Below, in pieces: positions 8,600 to 17,865 of a stretch of DNA of 24,381 nucleotides. Position 1 is the stretch's first letter. Every line of letters begins with the position of its first letter. The notes under the pieces were generated by a model, which was not told where the DNA came from, searched no databases, and saw only the letters and a program-made list of their open reading frames with translations. Origin of the DNA: Gracilaria caudata (taxonomy: Eukaryota; Rhodophyta; Florideophyceae; Gracilariales; Gracilariaceae); the NCBI GenBank assembly GCA_030374735.1, contig JASCIV010000326.1:1-24381 (forward strand), given 5' to 3'. The translations under genes were made by a program, and so were the position numbers.

Positions 8600-10380
8600 G
8601 AATTGTGCGTCAGCGTGAAGCACTGTTGCCCATTTATTGCATGGAGTCATCTGCTCTTGTAAGAAGACGATTGACTGCCATGCAATGACAGCATGTGCTC
8701 CAGGGGATGCTCAAGCGAGAGCGATGTGCATCCCAGTGAGCGAAACGTTACTCATGCGATGCAAGAAAGGAAGGGTATGCGGTCGAAGACCATCCTTGAA
8801 GCCACCATGATTGCTTCTTCCAACAACACTCGTCTCCACACCATGAGATTCGCGACGAGATTTTGTCGAGTGATAATGGTCTCGTTCGCGCTCATTGCTG
8901 CCGTAACGTTTCATCCTAAAATAGATAGGCCCCAACGGAAAAAAACTCACTGTCAAGTGGAGCTGTGAAAGAAGTTATTCCATACGATACCTATGTGAGT
9001 CAAAAGTGCCTAGCGGGTGGAATTCAAGATGGTGGTCCTCACATAACCCCTCAAAGCGCCTGTTTTGACTGAAGAATCGTCCCCCTTCTTGGAGATAGGT
9101 TTCTTTTTGCCGCGAAAATCATGGTAGTTAGACGTTTGGCTTTCTATCTGACCGCTTTCGTATTGCTTCCCAAGCCGTTAAGATAGCCTTACTATTAAAG
9201 AATGAGTTGCGAGGACCCATTTAGGTCCTATCCTCGTTCTATTGCTTTTGAGGCTCCTGTCCGATGTTCGCCATTTGTCGCCGTGACAAGATTTCATGCC
9301 ACATCTGCAGCCCAGCTCATTTGCTCCAGTTTCTGTTGCGAGTTGCCCTATGCATATCTTTGTAGGGATTCCAGACAATTAGTCTAACGAAGAGTCTGGA
9401 GGGAGTTCCCTAACCACGTCGAAAAATTACTTCCACAGGTTCACCCCAACCCATTCGTTTCCTGCAGTTGTGGAACGCAAATCATCGTAGATGAAGCTTT
9501 GAAGAGGGGTGAAATGGAAAGTTCGAGACGTTTGACGGCAGGCAGGCACTTTTCAGTGCTCTTTGATTTGGTTTGTATCGAGATGGGGTGTAACAATCGA
9601 AATACCCTGTTTGGGGCAGCTGTCGTTAAACGCAGGAAGCGTTGTCTTTATATGCTCAAAATTGTTGTCAGGACTCCACAACCGAAAATCTGCGTTGATG
9701 TCTCTGCAAAGCAGTTTTGCTGCCCGGAATGTCGACTCACACACGCATGTATGACATATCGCCAGGTACGGGGAGAAGTGGTTAGAACTGGCAACTGACA
9801 TTGTGCAGAGAATAGAGAGCTTTGGTATTGCCTACGAGAATGCAATGATGTCGTTTTGATTACAAATCTCGGATCTCACTCCAGCCACGAAAACATTTAA
9901 TCCAGTTGGAGGCTTGATCAAGCGTTTGTCTTTATTCGTTTTAAACGGGTTGGCTCACCCGGCCTTACTTGACCTGACCTTACTGGTGAGCTCTAACAAG
10001 GGGGTTCCTTCCGCTTTTGCGATTTCCACGGTACCAAGACCGCGTTTGAAACTGCCTAAATTGCTGTTGCCCTGCTACTTTTGTATTCTAGTTTATAAAG
10101 AGCTTCGACGAAGGTAAGACAGTAAGTTGTGTCAACTTCCTGATTAGGACAACGAGCTGTGTAAAGCAAAAAAAGGCAAGAATAAAGAAATGAAAGGCCT
10201 TTATTGTGCCAGCCAGCAAGTTATGGCCCTATGCGGGGTATGAGGGATATTAATAGTTTAGGTCACAGCCGCATTTTCGCTCAAAACTCGTTCAGGTGAA
10301 AGTCGAATTAGACATGCATCGGCGAACAAAATGCTATGCACTCCCCATTCATTCCCATAAAAGGACGGGAGCATATTAAG
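8600..10380. other. Intergenic DNA, nothing recognised
   Basis: About 1.8 kb with no coding frame that I would defend. The minus-strand frames at 9178-9378 and 9553-9801 have mixed composition but no known motif and no clear splice signals joining them. Confidence 0.45.
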
Positions 10381-10390
10381 CTAGTGTGCC

Positions 10391-10415
10391 TATAAATGTG
10401 TGAGAGAGAGAGAGA
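10391..10415 (+). promoter_or_regulatory. TATA-like box and (GA)7 run upstream of the large gene
   Basis: TATAAATG (10391-10398) is followed at once by a GA dinucleotide run at 10402-10415. It is about 375 bp before the ATG at 10767, much further than in the neighbouring genes, so its link to that gene is uncertain. Confidence 0.25.
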
Positions 10416-10766
10416 CGGGAACATGAAGAGGTTCTACCAGTATTTCGCAAATTCATGTATAGGATCTGTGAGAAATCTTCATTTTTTTAAAATGCCATTT
10501 TTGAATTCAAAGAATTCCAGCTGGCCACGTATTCAGCACATGTGATCCTCGCACCGTGGCCTTGCTCCAGTTTTTTTCGAACCGGTGCGAGCAAGCACCC
10601 GCACAAAAGACTAAGAAGTTACGAAGGTAGGTGCAAACCCTTCAGACTCACCACGCGCAGGCAGGAACACCTTTAACTCACGACTTCATTTATTTCCTTC
10701 ATTTCCCCGCCTCCAACGTTCCTTGCCGTTCTTTCGAACGTAAAGCGTACATGAGGCGAACAAGAA

Positions 10767-13700
10767 ATGGCTTCCGAGAAAGAAGATGCGATGGAAAAAG
10801 CGCTGCAAACGGATCAAGTAGCTGATCCTCAACGAGACTCTGTTCAGCCGGACATGGATCCTGGTGTCATTGACGTCGAAGAAGAAGCAATAGACGTAGA
10901 AGATGCTGAGGAAGAAGAAGAAGAAGAACAGAAATCTTCCGGCGATGAGAACGCCAACGTGGTTAATCTGGTTTCACCGTCGTCGGGTGCAGGCCCTCAG
11001 GCGGACGTGGACGTAATTGATTTGGAGGAAGCTGAGGAGGATGGAGAGGAGGGAGGAGTAGAGGAAGAGGGAAGCAGAGTCGACGATTTTGTACGCGATG
11101 ACGTCGAAGAAGATGCGAACGGAGCTCCAGATAATGAGAAAGACGGAGTAAAAGAAAGGGTATCTGCGGAGGAAGCAAATCAAAATGGTTCCGAAGCTGC
11201 CCAGCTAAAAGAACAGGAAGTGAAGCAAGTTGCGATCAAGAAGGAACCAGATGATAAGCAATTGGCACAAACTTCTGAAAGCCAGCAGAAGCAACCCTCT
11301 ACGGACGTTTCAAAAGCTGATATGGGCTTCGAAAAAGATCTGGGAGAAAGTTCGAGCATGCAAGCGGGTGCCGGAGAACGAGAGCGAACATCGACGGTCC
11401 CACCCGCAAGAATCGAAAGGGACAGAGATACAGACCAACTTGTGGCAGATGGGGAAGAGCCGCAGCTCGATGATTCTAAACCGCCTCAAGACTTGTCGCA
11501 GGATTTTCCCAAGAAAGAAGGGGTTGTAGGAAAGGTCCAACCTTCTGAGCAAAATGAAGCAGCCGCGAAGGAAGCACCCGAGTCATTACCTCAGGCCGAA
11601 TCCGGAGACAACGCGATCGACGAGAACGGTGCAGACGCTCACGGAGAAGGCCCTGGCACTTCTGAGGGTGTGGCAAACGCTGTACAGGCGCCTGCAGAGG
11701 AAACGGCGAGCTCGATGGCGCAGGATAATCAGAACGAAGAGGGTAAGGAGATCATATCGCAACCAAAATCAGATGCCGATGATGCAGCCCCCGAAATAGT
11801 CCGTGATCGCGCCGATGCAGATGCAGCAGATAAAGCAGAACCCGAAGTCGCGACAGACAATTCTCTTCCAGTTGTCGCACCATTGAAGGAAGACAGCGCA
11901 ATCGAAAGTTCTGGCGCAAAACCAGAAGACGCGATGGACTTGGATGATGCTGAAGAAGAGGATCATGAGGATGCTGCTGAGGAGGAACATGAAAATATGG
12001 AAGATGAAAACGGGAATGCGGACATGGAACTCTCAGAAGAAGAACCAGCCCATGACTTGCGAGCTGATGGAGATGAAGAGTCAGAACCGCCAACAGCTAC
12101 TAATGAGAGTGGTGGCGAGAGCCTCACGACAGCTGCAACCGACCACGAACCTGCAGAACTGAGTAGAAGGGATGCAACACAAGGCGTAATCAATTCAGAA
12201 AAGGAAGTTGAAAGCACGACAAGGATGGAATTGGATAGCGACTCTAAGGGCAGAGCGGAGCAGAGATTAGGTCAAACGCCAATGAAAGAAGATGAAGATT
12301 TGAAGCCACCAGGTTTGGCAGAAGCGACTGACGTCCAACTTTCTGGTGCTACAGAAAACGAAGATGCGAATGCTTCAAAACATGCCAAAAGCGACACGAA
12401 GACCGCTGCAGATTCGAATTTACCTGCGGATGAAGACATAGCGGTGAGTGCATCACCATCAGGAGAGAGGCCAGAAACTGAGATAGTTTCGAGCGAAGCT
12501 GCTGATGGTCTTGGAGGTAGCCCTTCCGCCAACCTCACCGCTCCTTTGTTTGGAATGCGACCATCAGGCTTTCCGGCTCAGCCAGTGTCATTTCGGACAC
12601 CGCCAAGCTTCCAGCGCACGAGTCTGAGCCCTAATGCAAGGCCCTTCATCCCCGCCGCCCATCGCGAAGCCATGCGAATTGCAGCTCTACGCTCAGCAGT
12701 AAACAAAGACGAAATCGCCTCTGCTGATGGCCCTGTACCAATGGACAGTGAAGTTGTCAAGGAAACACCAACTGCGAGTGTGCCTGAAGCGAAAGAAAAG
12801 GAAGACAGCAAACTTCTTTTTTCCCCACAACAACTCGCTGCACCGTTGCAAATGGAATCTGAACCAGTCCAACATCAAGAGTCTGTGTCTGCTCCGTCGA
12901 CCTTACAACCCGCTGATGTACAGGCTGCGAAGCAATCTGCAACACAGGAGAATGTGGTCAGCGCCGATACACTCCAGCCAACATTACCTGTCCAACCACA
13001 ACCTTCTGCCAATGAATCCAAGCTCGTGTCTGCACGGAAGGCTCTCCCTTTGAAAGTCAAGAAAGACGCGATTACAAAACCGGATTCCAAAACCCAGGGG
13101 AAGAAGGTTACGTTTAGTCTCAGTCACTCAAAGGCGGTTGAGTCTTCTGAGCCACAAACCGCTCCGCCTCACTCGGAGAGCTCAGTGGTTGTGTCGGAAT
13201 CCGTGCATGAAGGACGTCCCGAGGAGCAGAAATTGAAAGAGGAGAACAGCGACGATGGTTCCATGTACGAAGTGAGCCACGTCCCCGTGTCTGTGCGGAT
13301 TGGCAATGGTAATGTCATGAAGCGAGATTCGCTTTCCACTGTTCGTCTTACAGTCGCGAAACATGGGGAAGCTAAGCTGGAGATGTTCAAAGAGGGTGCA
13401 TCTTCTCTTTCCCTTTTCGAATCGCTGTCGGCCTCTCGGAATATACTGAGAGTCAGGAAAGTCTCGAACCGCCCCGTAATGACTGTGGCTCTGATGAGCA
13501 ATAACAATGGGGGAAGTCAGGTTGCGAAGAAGTACTTCCTTCACTTGGGGCATCATTTGTATGATAAGGTGTTCAAGGCATGTGTTGCTCATCTGAATAG
13601 TACTGGGCCAAATAAGCGAACGGGAGGGATGGACTCTGCAGCTTCTGTAACATCTGCTACGAAGAGGCTTTCCACCCCCATAGGCTCTGACGTTGAGGAC

Positions 13701-15548
13701 ATACAAGCAACCGGAATTAAACGCTCTGTACACGATGTGAGGACTGCGGACCCCAAACGACTTAAGGCTGCTGAAAAGCGAAGGATGCTACAAGAGACGA
13801 AGGCGAAGCTACTGGAGAATCTGAAGGCGACTCGAAAGAAAAAGGCAGGCAGTGGTGCTGGCGAGAAGGATCACGGTTCTACTGACAAAGCAGCTTCCAT
13901 CGCGGCAAGCGTACCTGGAATTGCTACTCATAACTCTACAGCAAAGCCCCCGACGAGCCAAGTTGTACCAAAGACGCCGCTGCAAAGTATTACAAAGGTG
14001 GAGGCTCAGAAGTCCGCTGCGACCTTTGGTTCAACCGGAGCAGTCAAATCGCTGAATCAGGGCATTCAGAACACGAAACCGGGAGAAGGAACGGTACAGA
14101 CACCGTTAGCAGGTTTTGAGAAGCGAAAGCTTCTGGCGGACAAACATGCGCAGTCTGTGAGACAAAAAGATATCAGTCAGGAGAGAATGCAAACGGATTC
14201 GCTTCAGAAGGGGGCACCGAAGTCGGAAGGCGGACTCTTGACCACATCAGGTTCTTCCTTGAAGAGGAAAAAACCCGTTGGTTCAATGTCTGCGCAACCG
14301 TATGCCCATGGTAAACGATCCCTTGATCAGGCGAAATCGACAGATTTAAAGAGACAGCGGATAGGAAGTGAAAAGAATGCTTCGCTTGTTGGCGCTTCGG
14401 TGAGCGCGCAAGAAAAACTTAAAGCGCTCCGCGAGCAGATTAAAGCTCCAAGCAGGGGTGTTTCGGCCAAGAACATGATGACTAGCGTAGCTTCCGCGAC
14501 GAAATCGGCTGTTCCGAGACCTTCTTTTGATGATATGGAGGAAGTTAAAAAAATACGAACACTTACCGTGAACCTTACGAAGGAGAAAGAAGAGATGACG
14601 AAAAAGGTAGCGGTTATGGAGGAACAAAAGAAGAAAATGGAGGCGGAAGTTGAGCGGTTGCAAAAGGAGTTGAGTAAGGCGAACAGTGAAACGGCGGAGA
14701 GTAGGAGTGAGGTGGCGAGATTGAGGATGGAGAATAAAACAGCGGAGAAGAATGTGGCGGAAACTGTGGAGTCGCTGAAAAAGAGTGGACAAGAACTTAA
14801 GGAGCTTTGGAAAAAGGTATCTGACACGTTGGAAGTTGTGAAAACAGCTGAGGAAGCGGCAAGAAATGATCAGGAGAACGAGGAGGAAAAGAAGATAAGC
14901 TTAAGTCGCTGCGATCATGATAATGTACTGGACTTCTTCTACAGACTGCGCTCGTTTAAGGCGAGCACATGGCCGGTGGAGGAAGAGGACATTGGGGCAC
15001 TGGCATGCGCGAGACATGGATGGTATAATAGCGGCGTGAATGAACTGAAGTCAAGCGAAGGCGTGACGCTTGTATTGGGTGATCTGTTCGAAAGTGCAGA
15101 CGCTTATGAACGAAAGATCGAGGAAATGAAGACGGCGCTTGTTCAGAAGCATGCGCTGCTGTCTGGATGGAGAGGCAAGCAATGCGCACGCGACATTGGA
15201 AAGGAACTGCTGTCGAAAGAGAGACTAGAGAAGAACGTTGCGGAGCTTCGATCGTGCACGGCTATGAAACGGGTACGCGGGTTCGCGGAGACAGCGCGCA
15301 ATTTGTGTGAGTTGGCTGCGGCTTGCGGGTGGAGGGCGACAGAGTGGGGCGTGCGATGCGAGTGGTGCGCGGTTGAGGTGCGTGATGTGCACCTGAGAGA
15401 GAGCCATTTTGGGTACTGTTTGCTGGCGAGGGAGGCAGGGGAGGTGCGACGGAACGTGGAGCTACTGGGGTTAGATTGGGAGGTGGAGGGCGCAAGGCTT
15501 GGGTACTTTTTTAGGTCGAGCTATGGCGATACGATGGAGGAGGGATGA
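10767..15548 (+). CDS. Large nuclear protein with coiled coil and tandem C3HC/BIR-like domains (ZC3HC1/NIPA-like)
   Basis: A 1593-residue single-frame protein, ATG in good context (AAGAAATGG). Residues 1-600 are very acidic. They hold SUMO-interaction-type cores VIDV (34-37), AIDV (41-44), VNLV (66-69) and VIDL (83-86) beside Glu/Asp runs, and a sumoylation-type IKKE at 157-160. A PP1-docking-like KKVTF is at 779-783. A folded segment at about 838-943 may be PH/RanBD-like (weak). Basic, probably nuclear-localising stretches begin at 997. A coiled coil spans about 1255-1376. The C-terminus has two BIR-like C3HC units. The first (1393-1473) has the family's RLRSF-x4-WP and CARHGW motifs but lacks three zinc ligands. 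The second (about 1505-1551) has C1531, C1534, H1547 and C1551. ZC3HC1/NIPA and yeast Pml39 have this tandem fold and act at the nuclear basket by binding TPR/Mlp. A nuclear-pore role is inferred; the acidic and coiled-coil parts are not typical of ZC3HC1. Confidence 0.85.
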   Translation: MASEKEDAMEKALQTDQVADPQRDSVQPDMDPGVIDVEEEAIDVEDAEEEEEEEQKSSGDENANVVNLVSPSSGAGPQADVDVIDLEEAEEDGEEGGVEEEGSRVDDFVRDDVEEDANGAPDNEKDGVKERVSAEEANQNGSEAAQLKEQEVKQVAIKKEPDDKQLAQTSESQQKQPSTDVSKADMGFEKDLGESSSMQAGAGERERTSTVPPARIERDRDTDQLVADGEEPQLDDSKPPQDLSQDFPKKEGVVGKVQPSEQNEAAAKEAPESLPQAESGDNAIDENGADAHGEGPGTSEGVANAVQAPAEETASSMAQDNQNEEGKEIISQPKSDADDAAPEIVRDRADADAADKAEPEVATDNSLPVVAPLKEDSAIESSGAKPEDAMDLDDAEEEDHEDAAEEEHENMEDENGNADMELSEEEPAHDLRADGDEESEPPTATNESGGESLTTAATDHEPAELSRRDATQGVINSEKEVESTTRMELDSDSKGRAEQRLGQTPMKEDEDLKPPGLAEATDVQLSGATENEDANASKHAKSDTKTAADSNLPADEDIAVSASPSGERPETEIVSSEAADGLGGSPSANLTAPLFGMRPSGFPAQPVSFRTPPSFQRTSLSPNARPFIPAAHREAMRIAALRSAVNKDEIASADGPVPMDSEVVKETPTASVPEAKEKEDSKLLFSPQQLAAPLQMESEPVQHQESVSAPSTLQPADVQAAKQSATQENVVSADTLQPTLPVQPQPSANESKLVSARKALPLKVKKDAITKPDSKTQGKKVTFSLSHSKAVESSEPQTAPPHSESSVVVSESVHEGRPEEQKLKEENSDDGSMYEVSHVPVSVRIGNGNVMKRDSLSTVRLTVAKHGEAKLEMFKEGASSLSLFESLSASRNILRVRKVSNRPVMTVALMSNNNGGSQVAKKYFLHLGHHLYDKVFKACVAHLNSTGPNKRTGGMDSAASVTSATKRLSTPIGSDVEDIQATGIKRSVHDVRTADPKRLKAAEKRRMLQETKAKLLENLKATRKKKAGSGAGEKDHGSTDKAASIAASVPGIATHNSTAKPPTSQVVPKTPLQSITKVEAQKSAATFGSTGAVKSLNQGIQNTKPGEGTVQTPLAGFEKRKLLADKHAQSVRQKDISQERMQTDSLQKGAPKSEGGLLTTSGSSLKRKKPVGSMSAQPYAHGKRSLDQAKSTDLKRQRIGSEKNASLVGASVSAQEKLKALREQIKAPSRGVSAKNMMTSVASATKSAVPRPSFDDMEEVKKIRTLTVNLTKEKEEMTKKVAVMEEQKKKMEAEVERLQKELSKANSETAESRSEVARLRMENKTAEKNVAETVESLKKSGQELKELWKKVSDTLEVVKTAEEAARNDQENEEEKKISLSRCDHDNVLDFFYRLRSFKASTWPVEEEDIGALACARHGWYNSGVNELKSSEGVTLVLGDLFESADAYERKIEEMKTALVQKHALLSGWRGKQCARDIGKELLSKERLEKNVAELRSCTAMKRVRGFAETARNLCELAAACGWRATEWGVRCEWCAVEVRDVHLRESHFGYCLLAREAGEVRRNVELLGLDWEVEGARLGYFFRSSYGDTMEEG

Positions 15549-15960
15549 TGCGTCTCGAGCGCGAAAACGTTCTTGCGGCAGGATTAGTGGGTGCGACTTT
15601 GTGTGTGCTCTGACTTCAATACATCACGCCTATTCTGTTGAGTTACAATCTCGTTGTCCTTGTTTTTGATCCGGGAATGCGGTCAACGGCGCGAACCGTT
15701 CGCACCCTTGTACACGCCTAACTTCCGCGAGATTGTCGATGTGGACCAATCGCGGTGCGACATGACTGGCGCGTGCCACATGACGTCATTTTGGTTGATC
15801 TGCCGCGGCCTACTCTGTACTGCATTTGTTTGCTGCTTCTGCCTATCTGCTTCGGAGTTGTTCATCAGGCAACCTGCTTCCGCAAAGAGGCGCACTCTTG
15901 AGTACGGCGGATGAGCTCGACATGAACGCTCCGCGTGTCGCCTTCGTGAAGCGATGGCGA
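15549..15960. other. Spacer between the large gene and the first NAD(P)-binding gene
   Basis: About 410 bp, presumably 3' UTR of the upstream gene and promoter of the next. The small frames here have no recognisable content. Confidence 0.45.
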
Positions 15961-15963
15961 GAC

Positions 15964-15970
15964 TATAAGA
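15964..15970 (+). promoter_or_regulatory. Possible TATA box of the first NAD(P)-binding gene
   Basis: TATAAGA, 100 bp before the ATG at 16064, a distance similar to those in the secreted-protein genes. The match is weaker than in those genes. Confidence 0.3.
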
Positions 15971-16063
15971 ATCAGAGAGAGCGACGACTCGCAGTCGTTC
16001 GTCCACCACTTCCAACCAACTCAACTTCGTCCCAACTTTGCCCTCTTCATTACAACACGAGAC

Positions 16064-16738
16064 ATGCACAATTCAATTCTCATCATCGGAGCCAACGGAC
16101 GTCTGGGCCGGGCAATCCTGCAGTCGCTCGCCAGTCGCAGCGCCCCGCCCGCCATGCACGCCTTTGTGCGCCGCGCAGACTCGCTGCCGCGCGCTCTGTC
16201 TTCCAAGTGCGACTCGGTACTGGTGGGTGACGCGACGAGCGTGACGGACGTATTCGACGCGTTGAAGAGCTCGGGGGCGACGGAGATTGTGGTGGCGGTG
16301 GGCGTGGCCAACAGCGTCGCGCGCAGCTCCGTGAGAGCGGAGTCGGCGAAATGTATCGTCAATGCGATTGAACGCGTGGGTGGGGACGTGAGGGTGGTGG
16401 TCGTTTCTAGTATTGGCGCGGGCGGCAGTTGCATTCGATTGGGCTTCGGCGTTGGGTGGGGGCTGTCAGTTTACTTGAGACATGTGTTGAGCGATCATAG
16501 TGCGCAGGAGAAGTGCTTCCAGGGGTTCTTTGAGGGCCGCGAGAAGCGGCTGCTGATTGTGAGACCAACCGCTTTGGTGGACGGCCGTGGTGGAAGGGAC
16601 GTCGTGCTGTTCGATGGAAAGGGACGCACGCCGAGTGGTCAAATTGATCGCAGCGACGTTGCGAAGTGGATTGTTGCGCAGATTTGTGACGATGGCATCT
16701 GCTTCGGACAGGCTGTGAATATCACTAGCGCCGTCTGA
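16064..16738 (+). CDS. NAD(P)-binding Rossmann protein (atypical SDR, NmrA/BLVRB-like), copy A
   Basis: A 224-residue single-domain Rossmann protein. The dinucleotide-binding motif GANGRLG (9-15) follows strand beta-1, and HAFVRRADSL (32-41) is the usual beta-2 cofactor-selecting segment with arginines that would favour NADPH. VVVVSSIGAGG (111-121) and LLIVRPTAL (163-171) are the typical beta-5 and beta-6 motifs of the PF13460 'NAD(P)H-binding' group, which includes biliverdin reductase B-like and NmrA-like proteins. The classical SDR Tyr-x3-Lys catalytic pair is not evident. Length matches the small atypical SDRs. There is no targeting peptide, so it is probably cytosolic. The neighbour at 17866-18540 is a same-length paralogue on the other strand. 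The substrate cannot be deduced. Confidence 0.85.
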   Translation: MHNSILIIGANGRLGRAILQSLASRSAPPAMHAFVRRADSLPRALSSKCDSVLVGDATSVTDVFDALKSSGATEIVVAVGVANSVARSSVRAESAKCIVNAIERVGGDVRVVVVSSIGAGGSCIRLGFGVGWGLSVYLRHVLSDHSAQEKCFQGFFEGREKRLLIVRPTALVDGRGGRDVVLFDGKGRTPSGQIDRSDVAKWIVAQICDDGICFGQAVNITSAV

Positions 16739-16838
16739 TGAACTACCTTCATGGTACAAAGGTACATACCCAAGTGCTAAGGATCCACACCGTAAATCCA
16801 GTCACATATCTGCTGTTTTCATTCATAGTTCTTCTTCC

Positions 16839-16861
16839 CCTCGCCAGAAAACAAGGCGAGG
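16839..16861 (+). other. Stem-loop followed by a T-rich run, 3' of copy A
   Basis: CCTCGCC and GGCGAGG form a perfect 7-bp stem around a 9-nt A-rich loop, about 100 nt past the stop codon. A T-rich stretch follows shortly. In a nuclear genome this would be a 3' UTR hairpin; it resembles a bacterial intrinsic terminator only by form. Confidence 0.35.
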
Positions 16862-16988
16862 ATGGTCTTGTTTTCTTTTTCTTTATTGTGGACAACAGCC
16901 TCTTAACACTGCTAATTACTAAGCTGTAGTAAAACTTTAAACAAAGTTCTCTCTCCGCAAAGAGGCCAAAAACTTCTGTGGCACTTTT

Positions 16989-17230
16989 CTAATCAGTGAT
17001 CAAACTTTGCACTGTACGCCTGGCAGATCGAGGCAGCCCTCTGAAAAGCTCGCGTCTGGAACGGCATCGCAAAACGAAGTGATCGGGATCCTTCTTTGCA
17101 TTTGTTCCACACCCGCATCGTAAGGTCTTCTTCTCCACGTAAGACGGTACAGGATGAAGCGAGGGCACGTGCCCAGTGTAAAACTACGCCAGCGTAACTG
17201 CACAGCCTGGGCTTTCGTTTCGGTTCTCAA
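16989..17230 (-). pseudogene. Decayed non-LTR retrotransposon tail (zinc-knuckle region after reverse transcriptase)
   Basis: In the frame ending at the TAG at 16989-16991, the minus strand encodes GHVPS at its start, then CGCG-x5-DPDHFVLRC, then RRELF. This is the C-x-CG...E/D-x2-H-x3-L-x-C pattern usual at the C-terminus of LINE-type reverse transcriptases, with the preceding G-H motif. Upstream the likely continuation (LRWRSFTLG) is in another frame and a stop interrupts, so at least one frameshift has occurred. No reverse transcriptase core is visible in the window, so only the last 60-80 codons survive. Chance similarity cannot be excluded because the fragment is short. Confidence 0.4.
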
Positions 17231-17865
17231 ATCTTATCTTCCATCCAACATGTCATGAATGTCCAGCTTATAACCATTTGCACGCGACGAACATATCTAT
17301 GGTTGTTCAACTTGTCTGCACTGGGGCATTCAGTGCTTTTCTCTCTGAGAGGATGTTACATTGCTTGAGGCAGTTGTCTGATCCTACTTACGTAGAAATT
17401 CTCACTGTGTTCTGAAACGGCAAACCGTCTCGACAAATATTAACGACGCTAGGAAAAGATAAATGTGTGAACCGCGACAAACGGACAAACTGGATCTGCG
17501 TATCATTCTTCGCGCCAGCTGCCCGCCTTGTAGCAACTGGGTATTCGTTACCAATGACGGAGAAGGACTCGGACCGACCTCTCAACAAGAGAACAAAATG
17601 TTTGTCAGTATGCTTAGCTTCCCAGATCTCCGCCTTCCATCCCTTTGCTGAAATTGTAAGCCCTTTGTCACATAGGTTAGAAACTCATAAAAGTTTATGA
17701 CATCTACTAAACGGCTGGTAACTAGCTTTCCGATTCGAGTTGAAACAGCTGCGAGCAGAATCCCATAGGACAACCATCACGTGAATGAGAAGAAACGAGT
17801 GGCGGGGACCGGCAAATGACCACGATTCTAAGCTAAATGATCTGCGAGTGGGTCTCGGGTCGTTC
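17231..17865. other. Spacer upstream of the retroelement remnant
   Basis: This separates the remnant from the 3' end of NAD(P)-binding copy B. It may contain further decayed retroelement sequence, since a minus-strand frame near 17230-17340 is open for about 37 codons. I recognise nothing definite. Confidence 0.35.

Noticed and set aside
9553..9801. 82-codon minus-strand frame starting with ATG
   Set aside because: No recognised domain and no convincing splice partner in the flanking DNA; kept only as intergenic.
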